NCBI RefSeq assembly: GCF_000801105.2 | Contig: NC_079516.1 | Coordinates: 51,319,265-51,383,264, forward strand | Direction of reading: 5' to 3' | DNA from: Raphanus sativus | Taxonomy: Eukaryota; Streptophyta; Magnoliopsida; Brassicales; Brassicaceae | Length of the DNA stretch: 64,000 nt | Shown: one piece after another, positions 11,927-24,105 of the stretch | How the letters are laid out: each line of letters begins with the position of its first letter | Position numbering within the stretch: the stretch's first letter is position 1 | Notes under the pieces: model-generated | The model's input: the letters and a program-made list of their open reading frames with translations, nothing else | Databases searched by the model: none | Told to the model about the DNA's origin: nothing | Translations under genes and position numbers: made by a program

Positions 11927-12319
11927 ATGAAGAAGGAAGGTTGTCAACACGGCTTCGTTCGAACAGGGATGATTCATCCGCCAGGATTTAGTCCAAGATC
12001 CTCCAACCAATTCGTGAACCGGCTTGATTCGCCACCGGCTTCGGGAAAATTTACCAAAGTGCCATCAAAACCTACCAACCATTCTAAATTTACAGGAAAA
12101 TATGAGCGTTCTAAGTATAGTAACTGCCATGTGTTGCCGGCTATGAAGTCTGCGGGCACATCAAAGGGTCGTCAAAAGTTAAAATCGACAGATTGGTGGG
12201 TTGATGATAAGCTAGAACGGCTCACCGGGTCGGATGCGTCCTCTGCTAGAGATATCTTGGATACATTATGTGGTGAAGACTATGGTGGTCATGTTTATGA
12301 TGATAACGATGATTGTTAA
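11927..12319 (+). CDS. Small stress-responsive protein of unknown function (At2g41730-like)
   Basis: Intronless 130-aa protein. Position between EMB2654 and VLN2 matches Arabidopsis At2g41730, an uncharacterised gene known from hypoxia and mitochondrial-stress expression studies. No signal peptide, membrane helix or recognised domain. The N-terminal half is basic and rich in Ser, Pro, Lys and Arg. A short motif Asp-Trp-Trp-Val-Asp-Asp lies near residue 89, followed by an acidic C-terminus (Tyr-Asp-Asp-Asn-Asp-Asp-Cys). Base composition is clearly less AT-rich than the flanks, which supports real coding sequence. The start is the first ATG (Met-Lys-Lys-Glu) downstream of a well-placed TATA box. 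The promoter holds an MDM motif and W-box cores. Molecular function unknown. Confidence 0.8.
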   Translation: MKKEGCQHGFVRTGMIHPPGFSPRSSNQFVNRLDSPPASGKFTKVPSKPTNHSKFTGKYERSKYSNCHVLPAMKSAGTSKGRQKLKSTDWWVDDKLERLTGSDASSARDILDTLCGEDYGGHVYDDNDDC

Positions 12320-12483
12320 TCATTTTTCATCAAGAAACTAGAAATTTTTTTTTTTTAAGAAACTCGAAAGTTGTTTTTTTTTTCTAAGAAACTCGAAAGT
12401 TGAATTAGATAACATTTGTAATACTTGATACGAAAGAAAAACGAAACATCTATGCAAAGAAAAATGATATTATTCGAGTCAAT

Positions 12484-12759
12484 CAACAACAAATTGACTG
12501 ACCACATAAAAACCATTCAGTATAAACTGAAGTGCAGGAATGTGTAATAAAGGATCTTTAAGATGTTTTTTTGGCATTGGTGTAGGGAGTTTCTAGAACA
12601 AGTCGAATTTCTTCTCAAGCAGATCTTGCTCCCAACGAGGTAAGTTGTTGAATGCTTCTTTCTCCATCCCAAACACACTCTGGAACTCTTTCTCAGATAG
12701 ATAAGCCTTTGATCACAGCAATTAAAAAACACCAATAAGTCAGGAGATAAGGAGAGTTA
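12484..12759 (-). pseudogene. Stray copy of the last exon of villin (headpiece end)
   Basis: About 275 bases match 15335-15614, the 3' end of the VLN2 gene, including its acceptor site, last coding exon and 3' untranslated sequence. Similarity stops abruptly at 12759, where DEFL sequence begins. The 37-residue reading frame and stop codon are kept, but compared with the VLN2 exon three codons have changed charge-bearing residues: one Glu to Lys and two Lys to Glu near the end. The Lys residues at the end of a villin headpiece help to bind F-actin. With no upstream exons, this cannot make villin. Confidence 0.8.
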
Positions 12760-12852
12760 AAGATGGGAAAGCACAAGAACAAAAAATATATCGGAGGAGA
12801 ATGTGTTCCAAAATCTCCAAAATATGGATATTGTTGTTGCGTCAAACCATAG
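12760..12852 (+). pseudogene. DEFL exon 2 fragment
   Basis: The last roughly 28 codons of a defensin-like exon: a Lys-rich stretch, Gly-Gly-Glu-Cys, Pro-Lys-Ser-Pro and a terminal Cys-Cys-Cys, followed by a stop at 12850-12852. The first half of exon 2 and exon 1 are absent; the villin fragment abuts directly. The 3' flank matches the flank of DEFL copy 1. Confidence 0.75.
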
Positions 12853-13423
12853 ATGTACATCTTCTTTTGAATTTACTGGTCATTTGCTACGATGAGTAAT
12901 AATGTTTTCCAGTATCATGTTTACATAAACCAGCCATTTATAAATAAAATGAGTTCCAAAGTCTCTAAAATGAATAATGTTTTTCAATATCATGCTCTCC
13001 ATAACTATAACTATAAATATAATCATAAGTTTTAGTAAACAATTTTAGTGACTTAATTGATAATTTATTATTTTATTATTTTCCATGATTACAGGATGTT
13101 ACTAGATATTATAATAAACAGTTTTAATAATACTCATGTATTTGAAAATTCTCAATGCAATTATAGGATGTTACTTGGTATTAGAATAAACAATTTTATT
13201 ATACTATATATTTGTTAGTATATTTGGGATAAAATAAATATTTATAAATTCTACCAATAATCTCATAGTTAATTTTATCTTATATTTTTGAGTAATTTGA
13301 AAGTAATCTGAAACTTTTTTAAAATAACAAAAATGAACATCATATTAATAGAGCCCTTTATCAATACCTAAAAATCATAGAACATATTTTCTTCTCAACA
13401 GAAATAGAACTATATAAGTTACA
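12853..13423. other. Spacer with duplicated DEFL flank; promoter of intact DEFL gene
   Basis: No gene. The left part is a diverged copy of 9972-10115 and 10950-11090. The right part holds the promoter of the DEFL gene at 13424, with a TATA-like ATATTAATAGAG around 13345 and a short leader similar to that of DEFL copy 1. Confidence 0.5.
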
Positions 13424-14710
13424 ATGGATATCACAAAAATCTCAATCACCCTTTTCTTGGTAATAACATTCAACTGTGAAGTTCCGGCCGCATCAAGTAT
13501 AATCATTCTTATCCAATTTTTTTTTAACACTGCGATAGAATCAGGCATTTGTCCATGAATGCGGACATAATCATGTTATGAATATTTGTTATAATATTAT
13601 TATTATTAAATATTATAAAATTTGGTTTTACTTAATAATTTTTATACATCTTTCTATTTTTTATTTTTATTTTTATAGTTAATAATTATATTTTCGGATA
13701 GCAACATAATATGTATAAGAAATTATCTTTTACTTTAAAATATGTTTTCTCTTTTTTTGTCCAATATATATAATATTTATTAACAATTATCTGATCATTT
13801 AATATATACTATTATTTATTAAAAGTTTAAGCGACATTAACCTTCCTAACTTTTAAAGCAAGATTTTGAATGCAAAAATCACATATTGGTTTATGTTTTC
13901 TTCATTAAAAAACCAGCATAAAGGATTATTCTTTATGTTCTCAAAAAGTTTAACTCAAACATCAAATTATATCTATATGAGTTTTTCCTCAAAATATATA
14001 TGTTTATTATTGTGTTGAAATTTTAAGAGCACTCAAATATTAAAAATATTTTAAAAATATATTTAAACAAATATTTTGCTTGATTAATATTTATATAAAT
14101 TTTTTATATCTTAATTGTTTTTAAATTTTATAGTAGAAAGTTATTATTTTCAGATATCAACACAATATACATAAGAATATCTTATTTTTAAAAATATATT
14201 TTCTATTTTGATAATTTTATTATATTAGTTTATAAATAATTATTTGATATAACATATAAATTTAATATTATTAATATAAGTTTTTAATTATATAATATAT
14301 TATATATATAAATTCATTAAGAATGTCATTGACTTTAATCGTTCTAATTTTTAACGTGTGATCTGAGAAGCTCACTTTGAAAATAATAGTGTAGATTTGT
14401 GATAAACATTTATATGGATGTGTAAAATTCTGATTTGCCAAAAGAAGAACAACTATTATTCGGATATGGTATACATGATTATGTGTTACAAAAAAAATAT
14501 TATTCATGATTATCATCTTAACCTTGGTTGTTTATAGGTGAAGTGAGTAAGACAACGAAAAATAGAGAATGCATTTATGACGAGATTTGTAAGATGGGAA
14601 AATCCGGAGATCATGAATGCTTTGTTAAGTGTTCTAAGAAGAACAAGAAGTACACAGTAGGAAAATGTATTCCAAAAAATCCGGAAAATGGATATTGTTG
14701 TTGCGCCTAA
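13424..14710 (+). CDS. Defensin-like (DEFL) secreted cysteine-rich peptide
   Basis: Two exons, 13424-13496 and 14538-14710 (phase-1 intron), encode 81 aa. Residues 1 to about 23 form a signal peptide (hydrophobic Ile-Ser-Ile-Thr-Leu-Phe-Leu core, Ala-Ala-Ser cleavage region). The mature peptide is about 57 residues, Lys-rich, with eight cysteines spaced C-x5-C-x9-C-x3-C-x11-C-x9-CCC. An intron just after the signal peptide is the normal gene plan for plant DEFL/LCR genes. The triple-cysteine end differs from the usual CxC of classic defensins. Such peptides are antimicrobial or act in cell signalling, often in reproductive tissue; the role here is not known. It is the only member of this cluster with start, frame and all cysteines intact. 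The 1041-base intron holds an internal duplication. Confidence 0.82.
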
Positions 14711-15447
14711 TAAATAATATTGTTCTAGTACCATGTTAAAATAATATTTTTCTCAAATGCTGGTTCTCATTCAGTGAAAATAAAAAACCTTTTTAACATA
14801 AACTTTATTACATGAAGAGTCCCAAAATTTATTGGGTTCTTTCCTCTTAGATTTTTTTTTCTTGCGGCTAAAGTTTCAGCTGAGTTTTTAGTTCATTGCG
14901 AAATTTGTCTGATGCTAAATGAAGCAAAGCTTGGTAGTTTCATCATGAGAGTTCTTGGGATCTTTTGGTATAAAAAAACTAGTCCTAGTGGCTATAGTAC
15001 TAAGGAACAAAACTAAACCATGTCTATACAGTCAGTCACAGAGCAAACCAAGCCACTTAATAAAATGCATTAGGAACTTCAGCATCAAAAAAACATGTTC
15101 TTAAATAATCAAAACAATGGAAGATCCAAATCAAAAGAACTATCAATCATACCCACAGTCACCAAATCTGTCACGGGTAAAACAATCTATGATTGTCATT
15201 ACAAACACCTCATTGTGCTGTAAGAAAATATCAAGAATCAAGTCCAAAGCCAAACCAGTGACAAAGTAAATGAGTCAAAAGTAAAATAATATTTGAAGAA
15301 GAGAAACAAATAAAAGAACACTCTTCAAACAACCAACAACAAATTGACTGACCACATAAAAAACCATTCAGTATAAACTGAGTTTCAGGTGTAATAAACG
15401 ATCTTTGAGTTGTTTTTTTTTTCTTTTTGCATTGGTGTAGGGAGTTT
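14711..15447. other. Spacer: DEFL 3' flank and VLN2 3' flank
   Basis: No gene. About 14825-15035 is similar to 10200-10420. The part from about 15100 to 15447 is probably the VLN2 3' untranslated region and its flank. Confidence 0.45.
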
Positions 15448-18400
15448 CTAGAACAAGTCGAATTTCTTCTTAAGCAAATCTTGCTTCCAACGAGGTAAGT
15501 TGTTGAATGCTTCTTTCTCCATCCCAAACACACTCTGGAACTCTTCCTCAGATAGATAAGCCTTTGATCACAGCAATTAAAAAACACCGGTAAGTTAGGA
15601 GATAAGGAGAGTTATTCAGCTTATAATACTAACTATATATAACCAACTCACCTCTCTGCGCTTGTAATCGATTCCAGTCACAGGGTTTTCAGATTTAGCT
15701 CTCAGCTGTTCATAGGTGAAAGTTGCACCATTTGCGTCTATAACAGAATCATCTTGCTCCTCTGTTTCCTTCTGCTTTGCTTCTGGCTCCTCTCCTGCAG
15801 GTGAAACTTCCTCTTCTACCTTGGTTTCATCACCAGCTTCTTCTGAAGCATCTGCTTCTTCATCTGTGGATGAAGATTAGATATATAGTCAATTGTGTTG
15901 CGAGCTTTTAAAAACGTGAAAGGAGAGAAGAAACTTTACTCTCATCTGCTGGGTTGGAGCTAGTGGATCTCCTTGTTGGAGAGGTGTCAGTTGATTTCGG
16001 ATTCTCAGCAACGAGAACTTGCGAGAGAGCAGCCACTGCTGCTGCTCTCTGTGAAGCCTGACTCGTTCCCGCTGGCCTCGGTGGTGGAGGAGATTTAGTT
16101 GATGATGAAGAAGAACTGAACGCGGATGTCAATGCAGCTAAAGCTTCAGCTCTTTGTCTTGGGCCCTCTTGACTTCCGCTTGATCTGTCCTGGCTCTACA
16201 GTTAAAATGAATGACTAAGAACCTCATTCATGTGTTCAAGCAGCTTAGTCTATATAGATGCTGTAACAGCTTGTTATTCTTTGATCAAAGTTCTCATAAT
16301 ATATGTTAACATCTTCAGATAGAATATATTATTTACCGAATATGATGGCCTGCTACCAGAAGAATTAAATGCAGAATTTAAGGCAGCTAGTGCTTCAGCT
16401 CTTTGCCTTAGTCCTTGGTTCCCACCGCTAGACTTATCCTACGGCAGCACAAGAACAAAAATTACATGACCAAGAAGATGGAACAAGCAAACAGAGAAAG
16501 CAAAAGTCTAATACCTCAACAACGTGGTGAGTGCCAAATAACAAGGCTGCTTTCTTCTGGAATGAGTTTCCTTGCACCTATATCACAGGAGAAAAGAAGA
16601 GCCAATAAGATACAATCAGAGATTGAAATCCCTCTTCAACGGTAGACTTACAATAGCTTTAGTAGAATCCCAAGAAAAGTAAGTGGTGAAGAAGCATGGT
16701 TCGTTCCCTTCAGTGATTTTGTATAGTGGAACTTTAGGAGACAGGCCTTCCAAGGATCCAGCACGCTCTACATATTTCTGCACAATAAACTATCACATTG
16801 AGCAAACAAAGACAAAAAGAAGAGAGAGAGAGAGAGAAGCAAAGATGAAAAGGAATTTGAGTTACTTGGCCAATCTCAAACACAGTTTGCTTTTCCTTGG
16901 GGTCCACACATTGACCAACCCAGACAAAAACTTCAGCATGAGTGTCAAGCAAATATATGTCCTCAGTCAAGAGGTCATCTTGAGCAAAGTTGTGGATCTC
17001 ATCAACCTGTTGCAGAGCATCTTGTTATAAAAATATATATATACATCTAGAATCAAGAAGGTTGTGTGGTTTCGCCAATAACTCACCTGAAACTTTCCTG
17101 AGGGGGATACATGCAGAAGACACATTTTAAAGAAAACGAATTAGAATACAGAAATGTGAAATGTGAAAATAAAGATCACAACTATCTTCATCCTATTATT
17201 ATTATTATGTTTTACCTCTGTTGAAAGAAAATGAGTATAAGTGAGGGTCCCTGACAGTCTCAGATGCTGCCTTCTTGCTGGTGAAGTTCTGCTTTCCTCC
17301 AAGTGCAAACCAAAAGGTTGAACTCTCTGTTCCTTCTTTGGCATGCTTGAGAGTCATCCCAGGCTGGCTTAGCAAAACGAGAAAAAGATTAATATATAAA
17401 AAAACAGTTTCTGTTTATAAGTTCCATGTAAAACTATAGAGGCCACAATAAGATCTGAAACAAACCTTCAAGAGTTCAGCAACTTTAGCGGCTAGTTCCA
17501 TCAGTTCATGCGCACTTTGATTTCCATGCCAAAGAAACATGGAAGTACCAGATTGCAGTAGGAAGCACTCATACGAGTTTAAAGACGTTGCCACCTAAAG
17601 GAAGTTAAAATAGTTAATCAGAGAGTAAATATGTACAAAGATTGTAAAGAAAGAGCTTAAATCAAGTACCGGTTCAACTTGCAGTGCCTTATGATTATGA
17701 ACTCCAGTTCCAGACACTTGAATTAGTGCAATTGAGTCTGGTGTGTAGGTTTCATCTGCTGAACCTTTCTCTTCCACGCTGTTCTTGTAACCAGAGCTCA
17801 AACCACCCTAAAAAACTCCACTCAAGTCATATTAATCACTGTGTTTTTTTCTCTTCGGACATACATCATCTTGTAAAACACCCTACAAAATACCTTTAGG
17901 ATAATCATAGGTTGGAAAAGGGCAACAAACTGTGGAGGCTCTTTACCCTCGTAGATACGTCCCTGCAAGAAGAACAACTCATTTATCGATCAATTCTAGT
18001 AATATTCATCATTGCTGTTGATAAAAAAAAAACACTGTACCTGCACAGGTCTTCCCTTCAACGAGTTTGACATTGTATTCGCCAGTCTAAGTGCTGTTTC
18101 TTGGTCCTCCTGGATAAGGAGAGAAGCCAAAAGTAACAATATGTTCATAGAGCTGAGATAAACATTTGCATTTGTATAACATTTTCCATGATGTACATCA
18201 AAATTTTACCTTAATGCTATTCTTTCCAAACCAGCAGCACAAGAAAAATTCGTCTTTCCTATCACCAGAATGATAGGTGTAAAGGACCAAATAGCAGTCC
18301 CCAGAATAGAGCTTGCCAATATCTTCTTTAGGCAACGGAGTCTTGGCTTTGCCATTTACATACCAAACCTAATACATAAGCATAATAAAAAAATCAAAAT

Positions 18401-20385
18401 GGAGTTAATTAAAACATACAAGAATGCGTTAAAAATAAAGTGACAACAGACCTCCAACTTTCCACCAGCTTCAAGAAGAGGTGGAATATCCTCATTCACC
18501 GGTGCACTTTTTGCAATCCCCTTTAGCCCAACACCTTGTTGCTTCAACAAAGCTAGAGAAAATGGTGCAGTGCATCAAAAAGTAAGTCAGGTCTTAAGAA
18601 ACACACTGCTAATGTCTCTATCTAATGATTTGAGTTTCAAAGTGGGTTTGTTTTATTACCAGCGACTTTTCCTCGTCCTTCTTCATTACTAGGAGCGGCT
18701 GAGCCTGATGGCCAAGAGTCAAAGTTAGACTTGAAAGAGTGTGACTCATAACCTTGGATAACACGAGTAACTCTTGTCGCCTTTGGCCTATTTTCACTAG
18801 CAAGATATTCCTGGAGATGAAAGGTTTTTTAAAAAAAAAGTGAGGAGCCATGATTTGAAATTAGATATGAAAAGTAGGTTTCCACTTTTTTTTTACCTCA
18901 GCAGATTGACTAGCAGCTTTCCTCTCATCCACTTGAGTTACTCGGCCAACCCAGATGAATACCTCAGCACCACAGTCCAAAAGGTAACATTTAGTGTTCT
19001 CCAGCATGGATTTGGATAAATCACCGTCTATAGGTTCCATCTGACCATCAATGATGCTATAGAAAAAAGAGTAACAACATATCAAATACATCCATCATAA
19101 TGTAGACATTACTGCAAATCAAAGGGAAGATGAGTGAGTTACCTGTAAAGCTTAGGTGGAGTTGACTCCGGGATAATATCATCATCATTGGCAACTTTCC
19201 TTCCTATTGGAGCAAACCCACCAAAGAGGACCCAAAACTCACCAGAATCCGATTCTGTATCTAACTTTCCATCATCTGTTACGCAATGAGATAAGCAACA
19301 TAGGTAAGTTTCCACCTAAATGCTATGTCACACCAAAACACTGTTTGAGGAATGAGGTATCTTACCAACAATGGCAACATCGCAAGTTCCTTCATGATAC
19401 TTGTCTTTCAAATACTGAACGACTTCCAAAGATTTGGCTCTCTCCTGAATGTTTGAATTGGCACCGTTGAACTGGTAGATCTTTTCCTTGGTGTCCAAGA
19501 TAAACACATCATCATGATTCAGCGATGAGCGGGCAAAAGGAACCTACAAGCAAAGAACAAAAAAAGGAAAAGGTTAGTGTGCATTGGTAATCAATCACTG
19601 TTCTGATACAGAGAGAGAGAGTAGAATAGTTTTTGAAACCTGCTTCAAATGAACTGAACGTTTTCCTTTGCAGGTATATAACCGTGTTTCGAACACATCT
19701 TCTTCAGGTGTTTTGAAACCCGAAGCAACACCACCCTCTAAGGGTATAATACATGGTTTGAAGTAAGACAAGAATCGGTCAGATTCATGTCCTTGAATCT
19801 CCCGGTGTTGGACAGCACGGCCTCCAAGAACAGCATCGAGTTCAACTGTTTTAACAGCTGCTGTTCCAGATTCATCCTGAACTCATCAAACCATAAAGTT
19901 AGTAATAACTAAAAAAAATGTCATATACCAAAAAGCAAAAGAGTGTTGAAAATAGGTACCTGACTAGTGTCTTTCCCAATCCAGAAATGAATATCAAACA
20001 GATAAGCACCTCCTTTGTTCTGTGTTGTCTGCGCAAAACAGAACACAAAGTGATTTGAATGAAATATAACACAAGGAGAGCACATTGGTGATTCATAGTC
20101 ACTCTGATTTGATAACAAGAAGAGATTTTCAAAAAACCTGCAAGACAATGTAAGTGTCTCCCATATAGAACTTTCCATGTTCAGACTTTGGCACTGGAAC
20201 TGCCTCGAAATTCTCGATTCTCCATATCTCAGTTCCTCTACAGAAAAAAAAAAAAGGGGTTAAAGTTTAGAATCTAATATAAAAAAATGAATAGAAGAGA
20301 AGAGAAGCATTGTTGGTGAAAGCATATACGGTTTCTGTCCAGCTCCTTGAAAAGCAGGATCCAAAACTTTTGTTGAACCAGACAT
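15448..20385 (-). CDS. VLN2: Villin 2, actin-bundling protein (At2g41740-like)
   Basis: Binds, bundles and, with calcium, severs or caps actin filaments in the cytoplasm. Twenty-three coding exons run from ATG 20385 to the stop at 15448: 20330-20385, 20138-20237, 19960-20028, 19640-19876, 19366-19543, 19143-19275, 18897-19056, 18660-18810, 18452-18552, 18210-18368, 18041-18109, 17894-17962, 17670-17807, 17466-17594, 17216-17363, 17087-17097, 16866-17006, 16652-16777, 16515-16577, 16337-16438, 15940-16195, 15652-15863 and 15448-15561. Total 973 aa, near the Arabidopsis length, with every phase closing. Six gelsolin repeats occupy roughly residues 1-720. A low-complexity linker with repeated [10 protein letters not shown] blocks and acidic stretches follows. 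The C-terminus is the villin headpiece, ending Lys-Lys-Lys-Phe-Asp-Leu-Phe. Exon 16 is only 11 bases. The start has a Met-Ser-Gly-Ser-Thr-Lys-Val context. Confidence 0.95.
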
Positions 20386-20995
20386 GTTTATGTAACGCTC
20401 ACAAGCCGATGAAGCTGTTCAGTCCAAAAGGAAATTTAACAATGAGAAGCTGATCACCAAACCAACATATATATCTCGCAGTCATTGGCTCAACAATATA
20501 AAAAAGATCTCATTACTCAACATTCATAAAAGAAAAAATAGTGCTAAATCAATCTCGCAAGCTAGTGGTGTGATCATGACAATGTTCAATGATCCAGGGG
20601 AAAAAAGCCTGACAGAGATCGATCACTGTGCTACAAAGTCATCGATCATCAGTGAAACTTATCAAAATCACGATCACAGACTAAAAAGAAAAAAAAATCG
20701 AAAGTTTGGAGATTAACAGAGATTTGATCACAGATGATTCAGAATACCCACAAGGAAAAATCGAGACTTTACACAAAAAGAAGACATTTTGAAACGATTT
20801 AAGCAGATCGACCAAAAACAGAGAGGGATGTGTGGATCGTGAAGAACAGGGGAAGGTACAAACACAATCTCACATCGAGAATTCAAATGATCCGCATTAG
20901 TCAAACATGGATCCAGATTGAAAGACGTTTACCTGTGGAGAGATCTGTGTGTGGCAGGCACTAAGAGATATGAAGAAGAAGAGAGCTGGCGTTTC
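20386..20995 (-). other. VLN2 leader with 5' untranslated intron
   Basis: Upstream of the VLN2 ATG a short untranslated stretch is preceded by a good acceptor (AACAG, near 20416). A donor CACAG/GTAAAC lies near 20932. The leader exon would start around 20990. This implies a leader intron of about 515 bases, a common feature of plant actin-related genes that often raises expression. Inferred from splice signals only. Confidence 0.55.
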
Positions 20996-21024
20996 AAAAG
21001 AAAACAAATGGGCATGAATTAGAC

Positions 21025-21233
21025 AGAAGAAGAAGAAGAAGAAGAAAGGAAAGCGAATTGAATTATTATTTAGAAAGGGTATGTGTGAGCTGTGTTATTA
21101 CCTTTTTTAAAAGAAAAAAATCTTTTCGTAACGTTTTTGTCTTGTAGATTTACAGTAGAGATGGAGATGAATAATTATGCCGACGACGAGGGGAAGAAGA
21201 AGAAGAAGAAGAGGAAGAGGAAGGAAGACGAGA
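21025..21233. repeat. GAA microsatellites in the VLN2 promoter
   Basis: Two GAA-rich simple repeats (21025-21046 and 21191-21233) lie upstream of the VLN2 leader. On the minus strand they read as TTC-rich tracts, typical of plant core promoters. Confidence 0.7.
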
Positions 21234-21333
21234 GGTTTGAGAAAAGACGTTAAAGAGACTGTCAAATTTAAGGCAGAGGAATAAGATCCGGTCGTTATTA
21301 CACCGACCAATGTTGGCTTTTCAATTTTTCTCA

Positions 21334-24097
21334 TTCTTTTTTACTACCACTTTTTATATCACAAATCCATTAAGATATGCTTTTTAATTTTGGGAGTGGA
21401 TGGATTTATTTCGGAAAATATTTAACAGTTAGGGATTGTTTAGCTATTTTATTAATATTTATTTTAAATTACTAAAAAAGAAATTATACTTACAAAAATC
21501 TGGTAAGAAAAGTATAGGTGTTTTAGCAAAAAAAAAAAAAGAAACTATAGGTGAATTCCTCCTGTACTTGGTATTTGATTAGAGGCAAAACCCACAATAT
21601 AACATTTGCTTTGGTTTCTAAATTTTAAGGAACCTTTTTTGGTAATCAATCTTAAAGAATTGATATAACTTTAAAATGGTAGATACATTTTTATTTAGTT
21701 ATTTTAGAATGTTTATAATTCTTTGAATCTTGGTATATATTTAAAAGTTCTTATTAAAATAACTCAATTAAATTTTGTTAAATTCCCGGTTTAATGCATC
21801 AACTAATTATTTTATCTAGTTTTAATAAACTAACTATAAAACTTTATTTATTTTAATATTTAAACTATACTTATTTTAATAAAAATATTAATAAATTTCA
21901 AATGAAACTTATAAAATTTCTCAAACTCAAGAAAAATCTTAAACAATTTTTAAGTTACCTTTAAATTTTAGGAATAAAATAAACTTGAGCTTGGATAACC
22001 TTAAACTTTTTAATTTTAGTTTTGTTTTAAATAATTAGTTAAGCTATTAAACTGGTAGTTAAGCTATTAAACTGGATAACAAAAGAAGTCTGAGTATTAA
22101 ATAGTTATTACAAAATTTGGTTGGTCTGTTTTTATGAAAGTTTCCTTTATATAACTTAGGGTTGGAGAAAGGAAAAGTTTATAAGAATAAATAAGTAGTA
22201 TATACATATGTTGATGGAGAGATTGGTCTCATCATTTCACTATTGCAGCATGACAGGGTGTCTTGTTTTAGCATGTGAATTTGCACGATTGATATAATAA
22301 AAGAATGTAATTAATAAATACAACAATCCTGATATAAATGTAGAACATCCTTTTTTTTTAACAAAGTAGAACAGCCTTTTTTTCTACTTTTAGCAGAGGT
22401 ATGGACCATGGACATCAGGACATGGATGATAACTCCGTTTGTTCTCTCTTACTTTCCTTTTCTCATGTTTTTGGTATATGCAAAATGTATTTTGGAATAT
22501 ATATATCTTAATAATTATGATCTTTTGAAAAGGAGATTTTCAGAATCAGCAATCATCAAAGCTTTTTTGTGTGTTTATGTTTTGTTGCTCAATTATCTAA
22601 ATCATGTTAAATATATAAACTACTCTCAATTTCCTTTGCTCTTCTTCTCATAATTATTAAGATATAAATTGAGTAATCTGATTTTTTTAAAATATAGACT
22701 TTAGAGAATAGATTTAATTAAAATACATCTAAATATATTTTAGTTTATTTTTTAATAAATTTCTATACTCTAACATTTTAGATAATTTGCATGTTCTTAC
22801 AAAAAATACGTAATTGTTGAATAGCTGATGTTCTCCTCATGCAGAATATATATCCATAGTAAAATGTGGTACATAATGATTAATGGTGCAAATTAGAGAA
22901 ACACAAAATCCAGTAAACTTTAGTACTTGACAGTAATATAACCACTGGTTGGTTCCTTTTCAACATCTATCTGTTCAAATTCATTTGATAATCTACAAAC
23001 TTCTCTAAACTTATAAAAGTAAAAACAAAACCTATGCATTTATAGTTCATCGTTGTCCATCTATTTTTCAACTATGCCACATTCTTACAGTGTTAGCTGC
23101 CATAGAAAGACGTACAAAACTTCAGCTAGTATCACAGAATGTACTTAACAGACTTTCGATTACCCTCCAAACTGAGGATCTGATCCTTTTACAAAAAAAA
23201 AACCGATACTTAACTAAATTGATCTTTGTGTGTTGCCGGGTCAACTTCACAAAGCCAAAGGTATGTAAACTAAGCAAAGTAAATGTTTCATCACCATCAA
23301 GTAATATATAAAAATTAGGATTAAAGGTCACTCCATCAACAAGAAAAGTATGAAAAAAGAGTTGACAAGTTCAACCAACCAACTTGAAATGTCGACAACG
23401 AGTAAATACTATTTGTACAAATAAATATAAAATAAATATTAAGAAAACACTTCAAAGTGAGTAGTTTTAGTTTAGATATATGGATTGCAATATTGCATAT
23501 AGTCAAGACAGCAAAACTCAGTTGAAAATTTACTCCATGCAGACTTTGTTTTGTTATTCGTTCTGTATGATATACCAACGAAATGACTCATTACAAAAAT
23601 GACTTAATTTGACTAAGTTTGATCTCCATCAAAATTGAATATCGATGGACCACAAAAAGGGATATGATCAAATGATCTATAGAATACGGTTTTGTTTTGA
23701 TGACTGAATATTACGTGCTTTAGGAATTAGGCGTATATTATAACATCAAGGCTCAAAAAAGCCGAAAACATATCATGTGAGTGTGCAATTAAAGAAGTGT
23801 CCCAAAGTTATATGATCGCAAAATGGTCCACGACGAAATTGCCTCAGTTTATCACCTCACGTGGAAGGTCCCATGTCCCATGTTTTTTCTTCTTTTCAAG
23901 TTATTATTATATAGTCTATCTAATCAGAGCTATTGATGTAGAAGTACAAGTACAAGTTTTTTCCTGTAAACTAACTGAATAACTTTTATCACTCGGTGTA
24001 ACTTACATAGAGAAAAAAAAGAACTGTTGGTGTTTCTATGATTTTAACAATTGAGCCCCTATAAGAAATTAAATACAAGTCTGGTTCCCATACAACA
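21334..24097. other. AT-rich gene-poor spacer
   Basis: No convincing gene. All ORFs are short, AT-rich and without recognisable motifs. A perfect 20-base direct repeat (unit ends in ATTAAACTGG) occupies 22036-22075. Confidence 0.45.
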
Positions 24098-24105
24098 CTC
24101 ATAAG

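Noticed and set aside
11974..12159. Minus-strand ORF opposite the At2g41730-like gene
   Set aside because: Shadow of the plus-strand gene, which has the promoter, start context and conserved position.
22408..22653. 81-codon plus-strand ORF with hydrophobic residues
   Set aside because: Composition follows the AT-rich spacer; no start context, homologue or conserved motif is visible.
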